Origin: DATJLY01 sp035604615
Lineage (GTDB): Bacteria; Pseudomonadota; Alphaproteobacteria; ATCC43930; CGMCC-115725
Assembly (NCBI GenBank): GCA_035604615.1
Contig: DATNID010000065.1
Location: 156,623-220,622 of the forward strand
DNA length: 64,000 nt
Direction of reading: 5' to 3'
This document shows positions 8,167-16,723 of this stretch, in pieces. The position numbers and the translations under genes were made by a program. The notes below the pieces were generated by a model. The model made no database searches. It worked only from the letters and a program-made list of their open reading frames with translations, and was not told the DNA's origin. The number at the start of each line of letters is the position of its first letter. Position 1 is the stretch's first letter.

Positions 8167-9330
8167 CTAATCAAAATCGTGAATATCGAAGAGGCCGAGG
8201 CCGTCGCCGATCTCGGGCCGTACCAGCGCCTCGGGGTGGTGCAGGGTGCGGACGGTGTCGCTGTAGCCGGTGCGCCAATGCTCTTCCATGCTCAGGCGCG
8301 AGAATTCGTAATCCTTGGAATCGCCCTCGTATTGGCGCGCGTGGTAGATCAACTCGACGACGCGGTAGACCTTGTGGTCGGCGTAGCCGTGCAGGAACTT
8401 GTATTCCGGCAGGTGCCTTGCCTCCTCCGGAAGCGCGTTCAGCAACGTCGCGGCGTTGTGACGGATGAGCTGCGTCATCCGGAAGCGTTCGGTGTTCTCG
8501 CGCGTGCGGCTGGAATAGACGATCTCCTTCTGGCGTGTCAGAACCTCGGCCATGCTTTCGGGAAAATCGCCGTGCGCGCTCCACAGATCGACCTGGAAGG
8601 CGAGCGTGTCGCGGCGCGGCCCGTATTGCAGCACCCATTGCAGCGGCGTGTTGGAAACGAGGCCGCCATCCCAGTAGTGCTCGCCGTCGATCTCGGTCGC
8701 GGGAAAACCGGGCGGCAGCGAGCCCGATGCGATCACGTGCTCGGGCCCGATGCGGTGGGTCGTGGTGTCGAAGTAGACGAAGTTGCCGGTCCTCACATTG
8801 ACTGCGCCGACGCTGAGGCGCATCCCTTCGGAATTGACCCGATCGAAATCCACCAGGCGCTCGAGCGTGGTCTTGAGCGCGCTGGTGTCGTAGTAGCTGG
8901 TCGCCTCGTGGGTCCCGCGCAGGTGATGCCAGGGGTTGGGAATGCGCGGCGCGAAGAAGCCCGGGGCGCCGTGGAACATCGTCGTCGTGGCGCTCAACTG
9001 ATTGACAATGAGCCGCGCGTCGTTGCCGCGCGCGAGCCGCGCCAGGGGATCGCTGAACAGGTCCCAGGCCGGGCTCGCGGTGATGCCTTCCCAGAACGCG
9101 CGCAGCTTGGCGACGCGCTCCTCGGGCGGGTTGCCGGCGATGAGCGCGGAATTGATCGCGCCGATCGAGATACCGGCGACCCAGTCGGGCTCGATCCCGG
9201 CCTCGAACAGCGCCTCGTACACGCCGGCCTGATAGGCGCCGAGCGCGCCGCCGCCCTGGAGCAACAGCGCAACGCCTTCAAAATTGGGGCGGCGGATTTT
9301 GGTGGGGGTCGGCTTCGCGGTCTTGGCCAT
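8167..9330 (-). CDS. Patatin-like phospholipase (DUF3734 type)
   Basis: A lipid acyl hydrolase of 387 residues. The oxyanion loop GGGALGAYQAG (about residues 26-36), nucleophile GISIGA and catalytic Asp in DGG (YWDGGLVSN) form the Ser-Asp dyad. The C-terminal third (ending near DIHDFD) resembles the DUF3734 extension of proteobacterial patatins. ATG 9330 (MAKTAKPTPTK) is preferred over an upstream ATG at 9411, whose extra 27 residues look unconserved. It is convergent with the upstream operon and divergent from the SDR gene. Confidence 0.9.
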   Translation of the reverse strand: MAKTAKPTPTKIRRPNFEGVALLLQGGGALGAYQAGVYEALFEAGIEPDWVAGISIGAINSALIAGNPPEERVAKLRAFWEGITASPAWDLFSDPLARLARGNDARLIVNQLSATTTMFHGAPGFFAPRIPNPWHHLRGTHEATSYYDTSALKTTLERLVDFDRVNSEGMRLSVGAVNVRTGNFVYFDTTTHRIGPEHVIASGSLPPGFPATEIDGEHYWDGGLVSNTPLQWVLQYGPRRDTLAFQVDLWSAHGDFPESMAEVLTRQKEIVYSSRTRENTERFRMTQLIRHNAATLLNALPEEARHLPEYKFLHGYADHKVYRVVELIYHARQYEGDSKDYEFSRLSMEEHWRTGYSDTVRTLHHPEALVRPEIGDGLGLFDIHDFD

Positions 9331-9425
9331 GGTGCATCCGTCGGGTGGGGCAGGGATTATAGCCGGGCCGGCTTGACAGATGGTACGCATGCCCGACAAT
9401 CCGGGCGACAAGCAAGAGGATCGCG

Positions 9426-10352
9426 ATGGCGGATGCGTTGGCGGGACGGGTGGCGCTCGTCACCGGCGCCGGACGGGGGATCGGCCGCGCGATCGCCGTC
9501 ACGCTCCATGCCCAGGGCGCCGCGGTGGTGATCGCCGACAGCGGCACCGGCATCGGCGGCGAGGGGGCCGATCCGCTGGTGGCGCGCGGCGCGGCCGAGG
9601 CGCTGGGCGCGCGCGCGGCCGCTTTCACCGAGAGCATCGCCAGCCCCTCGGCTGCCGCCGCCGCTGTGGCCTTGGCAGTCAAGCAATTCGGCGGCATCGA
9701 CATCGTCGTCAACAACGCCGCCATCCTGCGCGACGCCTTCACATTCCGGGCCGAGCCCTTGGACTGGGAGGCGGCGATCCGCACCAACCTGTCGGCGCCG
9801 TTCTACGTCATCGCCGCGGCGGCGCCGATCATGCGCGAGCAGGCCAAGGCCGGCCGCGGCGGCGATTATTCGTGGGGGCGGATCGTCAACATCGTCTCGA
9901 CCGCCGGCTTCTACGGCAATTTCGGCCAGGCCTCCTATGCCAGCGCCAAGGCGGGGCTGTTGGGCCTGACCCGCGTCACGGCGCTCGACATGGCGCGCAC
10001 CAAGGTCACGTGCAACGCGGTCGCGCCCTTCGCCGCGACCCGCGTCACCGAGAGCATCAAGCCGCAGAATCCGGCGCAGGAGGCCTACAAGACGCACGCC
10101 CTCGCGGTTCCGGCCCAGCCGGTGGCCGATCTCGTCGCCTGGTTGGCGGGTGCGGAGGCGGGACACGTTTCGGGTCAGCTCTTCGGCGTGCGCGGGCGCG
10201 AACTGATGCTGTTCTCGCAGCCGCGCCCGGCCGCGCGCACCACCGTCACGGACCCGGCGAAGATCGGCGCCGCCGTCGCTGGCGCGCTGGCGCCGCATTT
10301 CGTCGAACTTTCGACCGATCTCGAAGCCTTCGGCGCGGCGCCGGTGCTGTGA
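9426..10352 (+). CDS. SDR family NAD(P)-dependent oxidoreductase
   Basis: A short-chain dehydrogenase with the nucleotide motif TGAGRGIG (residues 14-21), the structural motif NNAA and the catalytic YASAK, preceded by a Ser-rich IVSTAG strand. It has about 50 residues after the core, longer than classical FabG, resembling the SDR half of peroxisomal multifunctional-type proteins that act on (3R)-hydroxyacyl-CoA. It is followed at 17 bases by a PaaA/PaaC-like protein, so a CoA-linked aromatic or fatty-acid role is plausible but inferred. Confidence 0.9.
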   Translation: MADALAGRVALVTGAGRGIGRAIAVTLHAQGAAVVIADSGTGIGGEGADPLVARGAAEALGARAAAFTESIASPSAAAAAVALAVKQFGGIDIVVNNAAILRDAFTFRAEPLDWEAAIRTNLSAPFYVIAAAAPIMREQAKAGRGGDYSWGRIVNIVSTAGFYGNFGQASYASAKAGLLGLTRVTALDMARTKVTCNAVAPFAATRVTESIKPQNPAQEAYKTHALAVPAQPVADLVAWLAGAEAGHVSGQLFGVRGRELMLFSQPRPAARTTVTDPAKIGAAVAGALAPHFVELSTDLEAFGAAPVL

Positions 10353-10369
10353 GCGAAAAAGGGAAGCCC

Positions 10370-11083
10370 ATGCCCAAGGACACCGTGAAGCCCGTCACCA
10401 GCGTCGCCGGCTTCAAGGCCGCGCCGGAAGAATTCCAAACGGCGGTGCGCAAGATCGTGCGCAGCCACGCCGTCAACGAGCTCTACGGCGCCCAGGTGTT
10501 CGACGAGCCGGCGATCGCGCTGGCGCCGACGCCTTATGCCAAATGGCTCACCTGCCGCGTCGCCATGGAGGAATACGGCCATCACGTGCGCTTCCGCGAA
10601 TTGGGCCGCCAGCTCGGCATCCCCGAGGACGAGATGACGCCGACCGGACGGCGGCCGCTGTCGATCTTCGAGTTCCCGCTCAAGACCTGGGAGGAATTCT
10701 GCGTCATCAAGCTGCTCGCCGACCTCGCCGAGATCATCCAGGTCGAGGATCTGATGCATTGCAGCTTCCATCCGCTGCGCAACCTGGCGCGCGTGACCAT
10801 GCCGGAGGAGACGTTCCACGCCCAGTTCGGCAAGGATTTCTGCACCGAGCTGTGCCAGACGCCGGAAGGCCGCGCCGCGGTGCAGGAAGCGATCGAGCGC
10901 TATTTCCCGATGATGCTGCCGTTCTTCGGCCGCGCCGACAGCGAGAACAACGCGCTCTTTCGCCGCTGCGGCATCAAGCAGCGCACCAACCCCGAGATGC
11001 GCGAGGACTTCATCGCCCGCGCCCGCGCCGTGGTGGTGGACCATCTGGGCTTGCGCCTGCCCGAGGTGCGCGAGGCCGCGTGA
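10370..11083 (+). CDS. Phenylacetic acid catabolic family (PaaA/PaaC-like) di-iron protein
   Basis: A 237-residue ferritin-like helical protein. Two carboxylate-His motifs (ExxH in EEYGHH and in EETFH) plus the Glu in QVEDLMH fit a di-iron centre like that of the phenylacetyl-CoA epoxidase. No paaB, paaD or paaE partners are nearby, so it is probably not a complete epoxidase. ATG 10370 follows a gggaag site; GTG 10349 is an alternative. Its stop overlaps the GTG of the next gene (GTGA), indicating translational coupling. Confidence 0.8.
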   Translation: MPKDTVKPVTSVAGFKAAPEEFQTAVRKIVRSHAVNELYGAQVFDEPAIALAPTPYAKWLTCRVAMEEYGHHVRFRELGRQLGIPEDEMTPTGRRPLSIFEFPLKTWEEFCVIKLLADLAEIIQVEDLMHCSFHPLRNLARVTMPEETFHAQFGKDFCTELCQTPEGRAAVQEAIERYFPMMLPFFGRADSENNALFRRCGIKQRTNPEMREDFIARARAVVVDHLGLRLPEVREAA

Positions 11084-11621
11084 GCGGGCTCGAGGCGGCG
11101 ATCGACGATCTCATCGCCGAGATCGGCCGCGCCGCCTGGTTCGCGTCGTGCGGCGAGGCCCTCGGCGAGGCCGAGCGCGCGGAGGTGACGCGCTATTGCG
11201 CGGGGCTCGGCTTGGAGCCGATCCAGGTGGCGCTCGTCCCGAGCTGGCGCCGCGCCGTCGCGATGACGCAGCGCGACGACTGGAGCAGCGCCTGGGGCCG
11301 GGCCGAGAGCGGCCTCGAAGCCTCGCTCAAGACGCAAGCCGTTGCCCGCGAAGGCGAGGCCGCGGTGCGCGACGCGCTGAGCCGCGTCGTGCTCGCCGCG
11401 TCGCCGATCATCGGCCCTGCGACCATGGCGCTGGCCCGCGCGGGGATCGCCGACGAGGCGTGGGCGCGCGTGGCCGCGGGCGCGGCGGCGCAGGCCTGTC
11501 ACCAGGCGGCGCTGGCGCGCGCCGCGGGCGCCGGCGAGGATCACGCGCTTGCCGCCAAGCTGCGCCTCTTCGCGTCGGGGCGTTGGCCGCTGGGGTGGTC
11601 GTGCGCTATTACATCTTCTGA
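11080..11621 (+). pseudogene. Uncharacterised protein with an apparent -1 frameshift near its end
   Basis: Not recognised; Ala-rich, helical, about 180 residues, translationally coupled to the di-iron protein. From GTG 11080 the frame is good to RLFASGRWPLG, then reads through its own expected stop into the next gene. In the neighbouring frame the coding continues as VVVRYYIF and stops at TGA 11619-11621, just before the next gene's ATG. One extra G in the run at 11592-11595 would restore this. So either a sequencing/assembly error, a real frameshift, or programmed slippage. Function unknown; listed as pseudogene only because the frame is broken as given. Confidence 0.55.
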
Positions 11622-11631
11622 GGGATGGACC

Positions 11632-12102
11632 ATGGCGATCGTTCTGCAGCCCAAATACCCGATCCCCGACCGGTCGAAGCAGACGCTCAATCTTTCCCGC
11701 GACGAGGACGGGGTCATCGATGTCGGCTGGTGCGAGGGCGTGCTGTCGGACGGCCGCCCGTTCCGCGCCGAGATGTGGGCGCAAAGCGAGATCAGCATGC
11801 TGACGTTCTTCTTCAGCAGCGCCGGCATCGAGGGCGTGAACACGGAAGAGATGGTCCGCGTCCTGGAAAGCGAGGCGCTCTTCGCGTTCCGCGACCCCGC
11901 CAAGAAGAATTGCCGGGCTGTGATGTTGGAAGACGATGCGGGAAGCCCGATGTGGTCGGCCAACATCGCCATCGGCAACGACGACGAGAGCTTTCTTGCC
12001 CAGGCCGTCCCGATCTTTCCCTATTCGCGGGAAGGCGAGCCCAACACCATGCTCAACCCGGTTCCGATCAAGGCCGCCCATGCGGCTCCACCTTCCGCCT
12101 AG
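11632..12102 (+). CDS. Conserved-looking hypothetical protein
   Basis: Not recognised. 156 residues from ATG 11632, with a weak purine-rich site (gaggga) upstream. The sequence is acidic and beta-rich (DGVIDVGWCEGVLSDGRPFRAEMW, too long to quote further) with no signal sequence, no membrane segment and no known motif. It is in frame with the upstream gene because of the frameshift there, but has its own start. It lies 10 bases before xth, probably in the same transcript. Confidence 0.7.
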   Translation: MAIVLQPKYPIPDRSKQTLNLSRDEDGVIDVGWCEGVLSDGRPFRAEMWAQSEISMLTFFFSSAGIEGVNTEEMVRVLESEALFAFRDPAKKNCRAVMLEDDAGSPMWSANIAIGNDDESFLAQAVPIFPYSREGEPNTMLNPVPIKAAHAAPPSA

Positions 12103-12112
12103 GATGTAACCG

Positions 12113-12910
12113 ATGGCGCTTTCGATCCTGACCTGGAACATTAACTCGGTGCGGCTGCGCATCGACAATGTCCGCCGCCTCGCGGCCGAGCTCAAACCGG
12201 ACGTCATCTGTCTTCAGGAGACGAAGACACTGGACGAGTTCTTCCCCTTGGCCGAGGTCGCGGCGATGGGCTATCGCCACACCCACATCAACGGCCAGAA
12301 AGGCTACAACGGCGTCGCCATCCTGTCGCGCGTGAAGCTGGCGAAGCCGCGCGTCGAGAGCTGGTGCGAGCGCGAGGATTGCCGCCACGCCGTCGCCGAG
12401 CTGCCGGGCGGGATCGAGCTGCACAACATCTACGTCCCCGCCGGCGGCGACGTGCCCGACCCCGACGAGAACCCGAAATTCGCGCACAAGCTCCAGTTCC
12501 TCGACGAGCTGACGCGGTGGTTCCAAGGGAAGCGCCGCGGCAAGAAGCCGATGGTGCTGGTCGGCGATCTCAACATCGCGCCGCTCGAGACCGACGTGTG
12601 GTCGCACAAGCAGCTCCTGACCGTGGTGAGCCACACGCCCATCGAGGTCGAGAAGCTGGGCCGGCTGCAAGCCTCGCTCCGCTTCGTCGACGCGGTGCGG
12701 CATTTCGTGCCGCCGGAGCAGCGGCTCTATACGTGGTGGAGCTATCGCAATCACGACTGGGCCGCGTCCGACCGCGGGCGGCGGCTCGATCACGTGTGGG
12801 TGACGCCGGGCCTCGAAGGGCAGCTCGCTGCCGCGCAAGTCCATCGCGCCGTGCGCGGCTGGGACAAGGCGTCGGACCACGTCCCCGTCATGGTGCGGAT
12901 CGGGAGCTAG
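12113..12910 (+). CDS. xth: Exodeoxyribonuclease III / AP endonuclease
   Basis: Mg-dependent AP endonuclease and 3'-5' exonuclease of base-excision repair, 265 residues, the family length. Motifs: TWNINSVR (N-terminal Asn), CLQETK (metal Glu), the catalytic Tyr in HNIYVPAGG, VGDLNIAP (Asp-Asn pair), RLDHVWVT and the final SDHVPV with catalytic His. It starts 10 bases after the preceding hypothetical gene. Confidence 0.96.
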   Translation: MALSILTWNINSVRLRIDNVRRLAAELKPDVICLQETKTLDEFFPLAEVAAMGYRHTHINGQKGYNGVAILSRVKLAKPRVESWCEREDCRHAVAELPGGIELHNIYVPAGGDVPDPDENPKFAHKLQFLDELTRWFQGKRRGKKPMVLVGDLNIAPLETDVWSHKQLLTVVSHTPIEVEKLGRLQASLRFVDAVRHFVPPEQRLYTWWSYRNHDWAASDRGRRLDHVWVTPGLEGQLAAAQVHRAVRGWDKASDHVPVMVRIGS

Positions 12911-12937
12911 TTTCGTGTCCACTGCGACGGAACCGGC

Positions 12938-13050
12938 GCCGTGCGCCCATTCGACTTCGCCCTTCGGGCTCCGCTCAGGGTGAGGTAGAATTTTCGCCTC
13001 ATCCTGAGCGGAGCGGCGCATGTCGCCGCGCAGTCGAAGGACGCACGGCG
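12938..13050. repeat. Extragenic palindromic repeat, copy 2
   Basis: The left arm contains ATTCGACTTCGCC and CCGCTCAGGGTGAGG; the right arm contains CCTCATCCTGAGCGGAGCGG and GCAGTCGAAGGACGCACGGC. Arms and flank match copy 1 at 336-437, with a tiny inner hairpin (CCCTTCGGG) unique to this copy. It lies between xth and the following plus-strand gene and would form a long hairpin in RNA. Confidence 0.8.
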
Positions 13051-13077
13051 ATTCAAACGACACGGACCGGACTCTAG

Positions 13078-14484
13078 ATGCCGCGCGATCTGCGGCCGTT
13101 CTTCGCGCCCCGGAGCGTCGCCATCGTCGGCGCCGGGGAGCGCGCGACCTCGACCGGGGGCGCGGTGCTGCAGATGATGCGCAACGCGGGCTTCGCCGGC
13201 GCCATCGTGCCGGTCAATCCGCGCGGCGGCACCATGTTCGGGCTCGAGGTGCGGCGCTCGCTGGCCGAGCTCAACCAGCCGGCCGATGTCGTGGTCATCG
13301 CCATCCGCCCCGAGCTCATCCTCGGCGCGGTGCGCGAGGCGGCGGCGACCGGCCATGGCCACATCGTGATCCTGCCCGGCGGCTTTGCCGAGGCGGGCGA
13401 AGAGGGCCGCGCGCGCGACCGCGAGCTACGCGTCCTCGTCGCCGAAGAGGACCTCACCATCGTCGGCCCCAACTGCGCCGGCATCATCCACCTGACGCGC
13501 GAGGCGCGCTTTGCGGCGACCTTCCTGCGCGACCTACCGCCCGGCCCCAACCGCAATGGCGCCATCGCCTTCATCACCCAGTCGGGCGCGCTGGGCGAGG
13601 AATTGATCGCGGCCTCGCACCGCCTCGCCATTCCGCTCGGCACCGTCGTCTCGGTCGGCAACGCGGCGCAATTGGGCGTCGCCGATTATCTCGATCATCT
13701 GGGCGACGATCCGGCGATCGCCGCCGTGCTGCTCTACATCGAGAGCGTCGCGGACGAGGCAGGCTTTGCCGCGATTGCGCGCCGGGTCGCGGCGCAGAAG
13801 CCGGTGGTGGCGCTCATCGGCGGGCGCACCGGGCCGGGCGCGGCGGCGGCCAATCTCCACACCGGCGCGGCGGCGATGGCGGAGGACGCGGCGGCTTCCT
13901 TTGCCGCGCGCGCTGGCCTTGTCCGCGTCACCTCGCTGCGCCAGCTTCTTCTCGCCGCCAAGGGCTTCGGCGCCTTTCCGCGCGGCATCGGCAAGCGCGT
14001 CTTCGTGCTGTCGAACTCGGGCGGGCCGGGCGTCTTGTGCGCCGACGCGGCGGCGGAGCAGGGGCTGGTGCTGGCCGATCTCCCCGCTGCGATGGCGGCG
14101 CGGCTCAGGGCCGAGCTGCCGCGGGAGGCGGGGGTCGCCAATCCGGTCGATCTCCTCGCCGACGCGCGCGAGGACCGCTTCGCCTTCACCCTCGAGACGG
14201 CGATGCGCGAGGGCGCGGGCGCGTTCGACGCCATCCTCGGCATCCACATCGTGCCCTTCATGGTCGATGCCGGCCCCATTGTCGCGCGCCTCGCCGCGCT
14301 CGCCCGCACGGTTCCGGTGCCCTTCCTGCACAGCATGATGGGGACGCTCGCCGGCAAGAGCGAATGGTTCGCGGCGATGGAAGAGGGTGGCGTGCCGGTC
14401 TTCAACAGCGTCGAGGAGATGGCGGAATGCGCCGGGCTGCTGGCGCGTTACCCTGTGGCGGGGAGCGTAGGGATGGACACGTGA
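13078..14484 (+). CDS. CoA-binding protein, NDP-forming acyl-CoA synthetase alpha-like
   Basis: A 468-residue protein with an N-terminal CoA-binding Rossmann domain (SVAIVGAGER) and two succinyl-CoA-ligase-like domains (ITQSGALGEE; SNSGGPGVL). The phosphorylated-His position is kept in LHTGAAAM. There is no ATP-grasp (beta) domain and none next door, so it would need a partner elsewhere or has another acyl-CoA role. ATG/GTG choice: the frame starts at ATG 13078 after the palindromic repeat. Its stop overlaps a tiny frame (GTGA). Confidence 0.82.
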   Translation: MPRDLRPFFAPRSVAIVGAGERATSTGGAVLQMMRNAGFAGAIVPVNPRGGTMFGLEVRRSLAELNQPADVVVIAIRPELILGAVREAAATGHGHIVILPGGFAEAGEEGRARDRELRVLVAEEDLTIVGPNCAGIIHLTREARFAATFLRDLPPGPNRNGAIAFITQSGALGEELIAASHRLAIPLGTVVSVGNAAQLGVADYLDHLGDDPAIAAVLLYIESVADEAGFAAIARRVAAQKPVVALIGGRTGPGAAAANLHTGAAAMAEDAAASFAARAGLVRVTSLRQLLLAAKGFGAFPRGIGKRVFVLSNSGGPGVLCADAAAEQGLVLADLPAAMAARLRAELPREAGVANPVDLLADAREDRFAFTLETAMREGAGAFDAILGIHIVPFMVDAGPIVARLAALARTVPVPFLHSMMGTLAGKSEWFAAMEEGGVPVFNSVEEMAECAGLLARYPVAGSVGMDT

Positions 14485-14567
14485 CGAAGTTCGCCGTAGC
14501 GATCGCCGCCCTGCTCGCGCTCGCAAGCTTTATCCCGTGGCAGGCGGTGCCCGCGCCGCTCTACTGA
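14481..14567 (+). CDS. Possible 28-residue hydrophobic peptide
   Basis: A GTG at 14481 overlaps the stop of the CoA-ligase-like gene (GTGA coupling) and opens a 28-codon frame: a Lys near the start, a hydrophobic stretch (FAVAIAALLALASF), then IPWQAVPAPLY. It looks like a signal peptide or single membrane span. Its stop overlaps the end of the convergent GNAT gene. There is no independent ribosome site, so it could be chance. Confidence 0.3.
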   Translation: MTKFAVAIAALLALASFIPWQAVPAPLY

Positions 14568-15055
14568 CCCAGCTCCAGCAGCGCGCGCTCCGGCCGTTCT
14601 CCCGGTGCGCCGGTGGGACGGAAGCCGAGCTTCGCCAGAAGACCCCACGACCGGACATTGTCGCGGCGGCATTCGGCGATGATGCGCCGCGCCGGAAATT
14701 CGCGCCTGAGCCGGGCGATCAGCGCGCCCACCGCCTCGGCCGCATAGCCGTGCCCGTGAAAGCGCGTGCCGAACCAGTAGCCGATCTCGATGTCCGCGCC
14801 GCGCCGTCCCGCGCCGATCGTGCCAACAAGGCGCGCCTCCTTGGTCCACGCGCCGAAGAAGCGCTCGACGCCGTGGATGTCGCCGCGGACGAGGATCTCG
14901 GCATCGGCGCGCGTGAACGGCGACGCCAGGAAATGAATGGCGCCGATGATGGCGGGATCGTCGGTGATCGCTTGCAGGGCGGCGGCGTCCTTGGGCTCGA
15001 GCACGGCCACGCGCAGCCGTGTCGTATCAAAGGCGCCGATGTCGGCGATATTCAT
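14561..15055 (-). CDS. GNAT family N-acetyltransferase (RimJ/RimL type)
   Basis: Acetyl-CoA-dependent N-acetyltransferase, 164 residues. Motif A for acetyl-CoA is GTRFHGHGYAAEAVGAL (the usual G-x-G-x-A loop, here GHGYAAEA), and the C-terminal NVRSWGLLAKLGF fits the RimJ/RimL subgroup that acetylates ribosomal proteins or small amines. ATG 15055 is chosen because the upstream frame is low-complexity. It overlaps the end of the DUF805 gene by 4 bases, so the two are coupled. Confidence 0.88.
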   Translation of the reverse strand: MNIADIGAFDTTRLRVAVLEPKDAAALQAITDDPAIIGAIHFLASPFTRADAEILVRGDIHGVERFFGAWTKEARLVGTIGAGRRGADIEIGYWFGTRFHGHGYAAEAVGALIARLRREFPARRIIAECRRDNVRSWGLLAKLGFRPTGAPGERPERALLELGQ

Positions 15056-15630
15056 GCGCTTGGTTCGGGACCGAAGCGGTTGGGTCCCGCGACGCCGCGG
15101 CGGCAGCCGAGCTCGACGAACGACCAGCCATGAAGGGCGAGCGCCGCCAAGGCCAGGGGCGCGCGCGCCGCGTCGTCCGACGTTATCGCGCCGGTCTCCA
15201 TCAATACCAGCGGCGCCACCACGAACAGCAACAGCCACCAGCCGCTCTTGCCGCGATCATGGAGCCGCTTCGCCGCCACCGCCACCACCATCCAGCCGAG
15301 CGCGACGCACAGCGCAATCGAGGCGAGGAACGGCGCGAGAATGACCCGCCCGCCCGTGCCGGTGACGACGAAGAGATCGGCCGCCATCATCAGCACCGCG
15401 ATCGAGAAGCCCCACATGCCGACAAAGACATAGAGGATCAGCGCCGCCGAGGCCGGAACCCAGATGATCGTCTCGAGCGTTGCGCGCGATTCCGGCACCG
15501 CCGCCAGCGCCAGCGCCGCCGCGGCATAGAGCACAAGCCCGAAGATCCAGAACCGGCCGCGGGCGACCCTGCCCTCGAAGCCGAACAGAAACGCCACCGC
15601 CGCCATGCCTCCCCCAGCGAAGGGCAGCAT
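15052..15630 (-). CDS. DUF805 family membrane protein
   Basis: An inner-membrane protein of about 192 residues with four or five hydrophobic segments. Family signatures are FEGRVARGRFW near the N-terminus and KRLHDRGKSGWW before the last segments. Function of DUF805 is unknown. ATG 15630 gives the longest sensible protein; ATG 15606 directly follows a gggggagg run and may be the true start. It is followed without a gap by the GNAT gene. Confidence 0.85.
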   Translation of the reverse strand: MLPFAGGGMAAVAFLFGFEGRVARGRFWIFGLVLYAAAALALAAVPESRATLETIIWVPASAALILYVFVGMWGFSIAVLMMAADLFVVTGTGGRVILAPFLASIALCVALGWMVVAVAAKRLHDRGKSGWWLLLFVVAPLVLMETGAITSDDAARAPLALAALALHGWSFVELGCRRGVAGPNRFGPEPSA

Positions 15631-15659
15631 GGTACGCCGCGCGCCCGCGCCGGCAAGCC

Positions 15660-16349
15660 TTACGGCACGAGGCGGTAGCCGCCCGGTTCGGTGACGAGGA
15701 TTTCGGCCCGCGCCGGATCGCGCTCGATCTTCTGGCGCAGGCGATAGACGTGGGTCTCGAGCGTGTGGGTCGTGACGCCGGAATTGTAGCCCCACACCTC
15801 GTTCAGCAGCACGTCGCGGCCGATGATGCGGTGGCCGGCGCGATAGAGATATTTGAGGATCGCGGTCTCCTTCTCGGTGAGCCGCACTTTCTTGCGCGCC
15901 GCCTCGTCGACCAGGAGCTTGGCGCCGGGCCGGAAGCTGTAGGGGCCGACATTGAAGACCGCGTCCTCGCTCAATTCGTGCTGGCGCAGCTGCGCCCTAA
16001 GGCGCGCCAACAGCACGTTGAGGCGGAACGGCTTGGTGATGTAGTCGTTGGCGCCGGAATCGAGCCCGAGGATGGTCTCGGCCTCGCCGTCGGCGGCGGT
16101 GAGCATGAGGATGGGCGCGCGCACGCCGGTGCGCCGCATCAGCCGGCACAGATCGCGCCCGTCCATGTCGGGAAGCCCGACATCGAGCAGGATCGCGTCG
16201 CAGTAATGCGCCTTGACGTGGTCGAGCGCCTCGGCGGCGGAACCGGCCTCGCCGGTCGCGAATTCCTCGTGCAATTGGAGTTGCTCGGCGAGCGAATGGC
16301 GCAGCATGGCGTCATCGTCGACGATCAGGATCCTCCGTCCGGCGCTCAT
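15660..16349 (-). CDS. OmpR-family response regulator
   Basis: A 229-residue transcription regulator. The receiver domain (about residues 7-118) has acidic DDD, the phosphorylation site D in LLDVGLPDMDG, a Thr in LTAADG and Lys in TKPF. The C-terminal winged helix (about 130-228) carries LTEKETAILKYLY and THTLETHVYRLRQKI, typical OmpR/PhoB DNA-binding. No sensor kinase is adjacent, so it is an orphan here. Confidence 0.94.
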   Translation of the reverse strand: MSAGRRILIVDDDAMLRHSLAEQLQLHEEFATGEAGSAAEALDHVKAHYCDAILLDVGLPDMDGRDLCRLMRRTGVRAPILMLTAADGEAETILGLDSGANDYITKPFRLNVLLARLRAQLRQHELSEDAVFNVGPYSFRPGAKLLVDEAARKKVRLTEKETAILKYLYRAGHRIIGRDVLLNEVWGYNSGVTTHTLETHVYRLRQKIERDPARAEILVTEPGGYRLVP

Positions 16350-16407
16350 CGGGTTCGGCGTGCCTCCCGCTCCTTATAGGCGGCCGCCCGGGCCACCCTC
16401 CCCGCGG

Positions 16408-16692
16408 CTAGCGCTCGACCGAGACCCCGCGCCAAAAGGCGATGTGGTCCTTGATATTGGCGGCGGCCGCCTTGGGCGCGGGATAGTACCACGCGGCGTC
16501 GCCATTCTCGGCCCCGTCCACCGCCAACGTGTAATAGTGCGCCGTCCCCTTCCACGAACATTCCGTGGTGGTGGCGCTGTCCTTGAGATAGCGCCGGTCG
16601 ACCGTGTCGGGCGGGAAATAGACGTTGCCCTCGACCAGCTCGAAGCGGTCGCTCTGGGCGATGATTTTGCCGTTCCACAGCGCGCGGGGCAT
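16408..16692 (-). CDS. DUF427 domain protein
   Basis: A compact 94-residue protein of the DUF427 family. The conserved parts are ALWNGKIIAQS, VEGNVYFP, the central Cys-containing CSWKGTAHYYTL and WYYPAPK. Biochemical role is unknown. It is 31 bases after the methyltransferase of the gene group upstream on this strand, so it may be the last gene of that transcript. Confidence 0.85.
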   Translation of the reverse strand: MPRALWNGKIIAQSDRFELVEGNVYFPPDTVDRRYLKDSATTTECSWKGTAHYYTLAVDGAENGDAAWYYPAPKAAAANIKDHIAFWRGVSVER

Positions 16693-16723
16693 GGGCTCCT
16701 CCTCGGTTGTGCGCCTCTTTCTG

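Noticed and set aside
8026..9531. Long plus-strand open frame over the patatin gene
   Set aside because: It is the antisense shadow of the patatin gene, which has clear motifs on the minus strand.
10370..11083. Complete phenylacetyl-CoA epoxidase operon
   Set aside because: Only one PaaA/PaaC-like gene is present; paaB, paaD, paaE and downstream pathway genes are missing.
10543..12102. Single large fusion protein spanning the di-iron gene, the unknown gene and the next gene
   Set aside because: The part before 11080 is an out-of-frame shadow of the di-iron gene, and the join at 11592 is best explained by a missing base.
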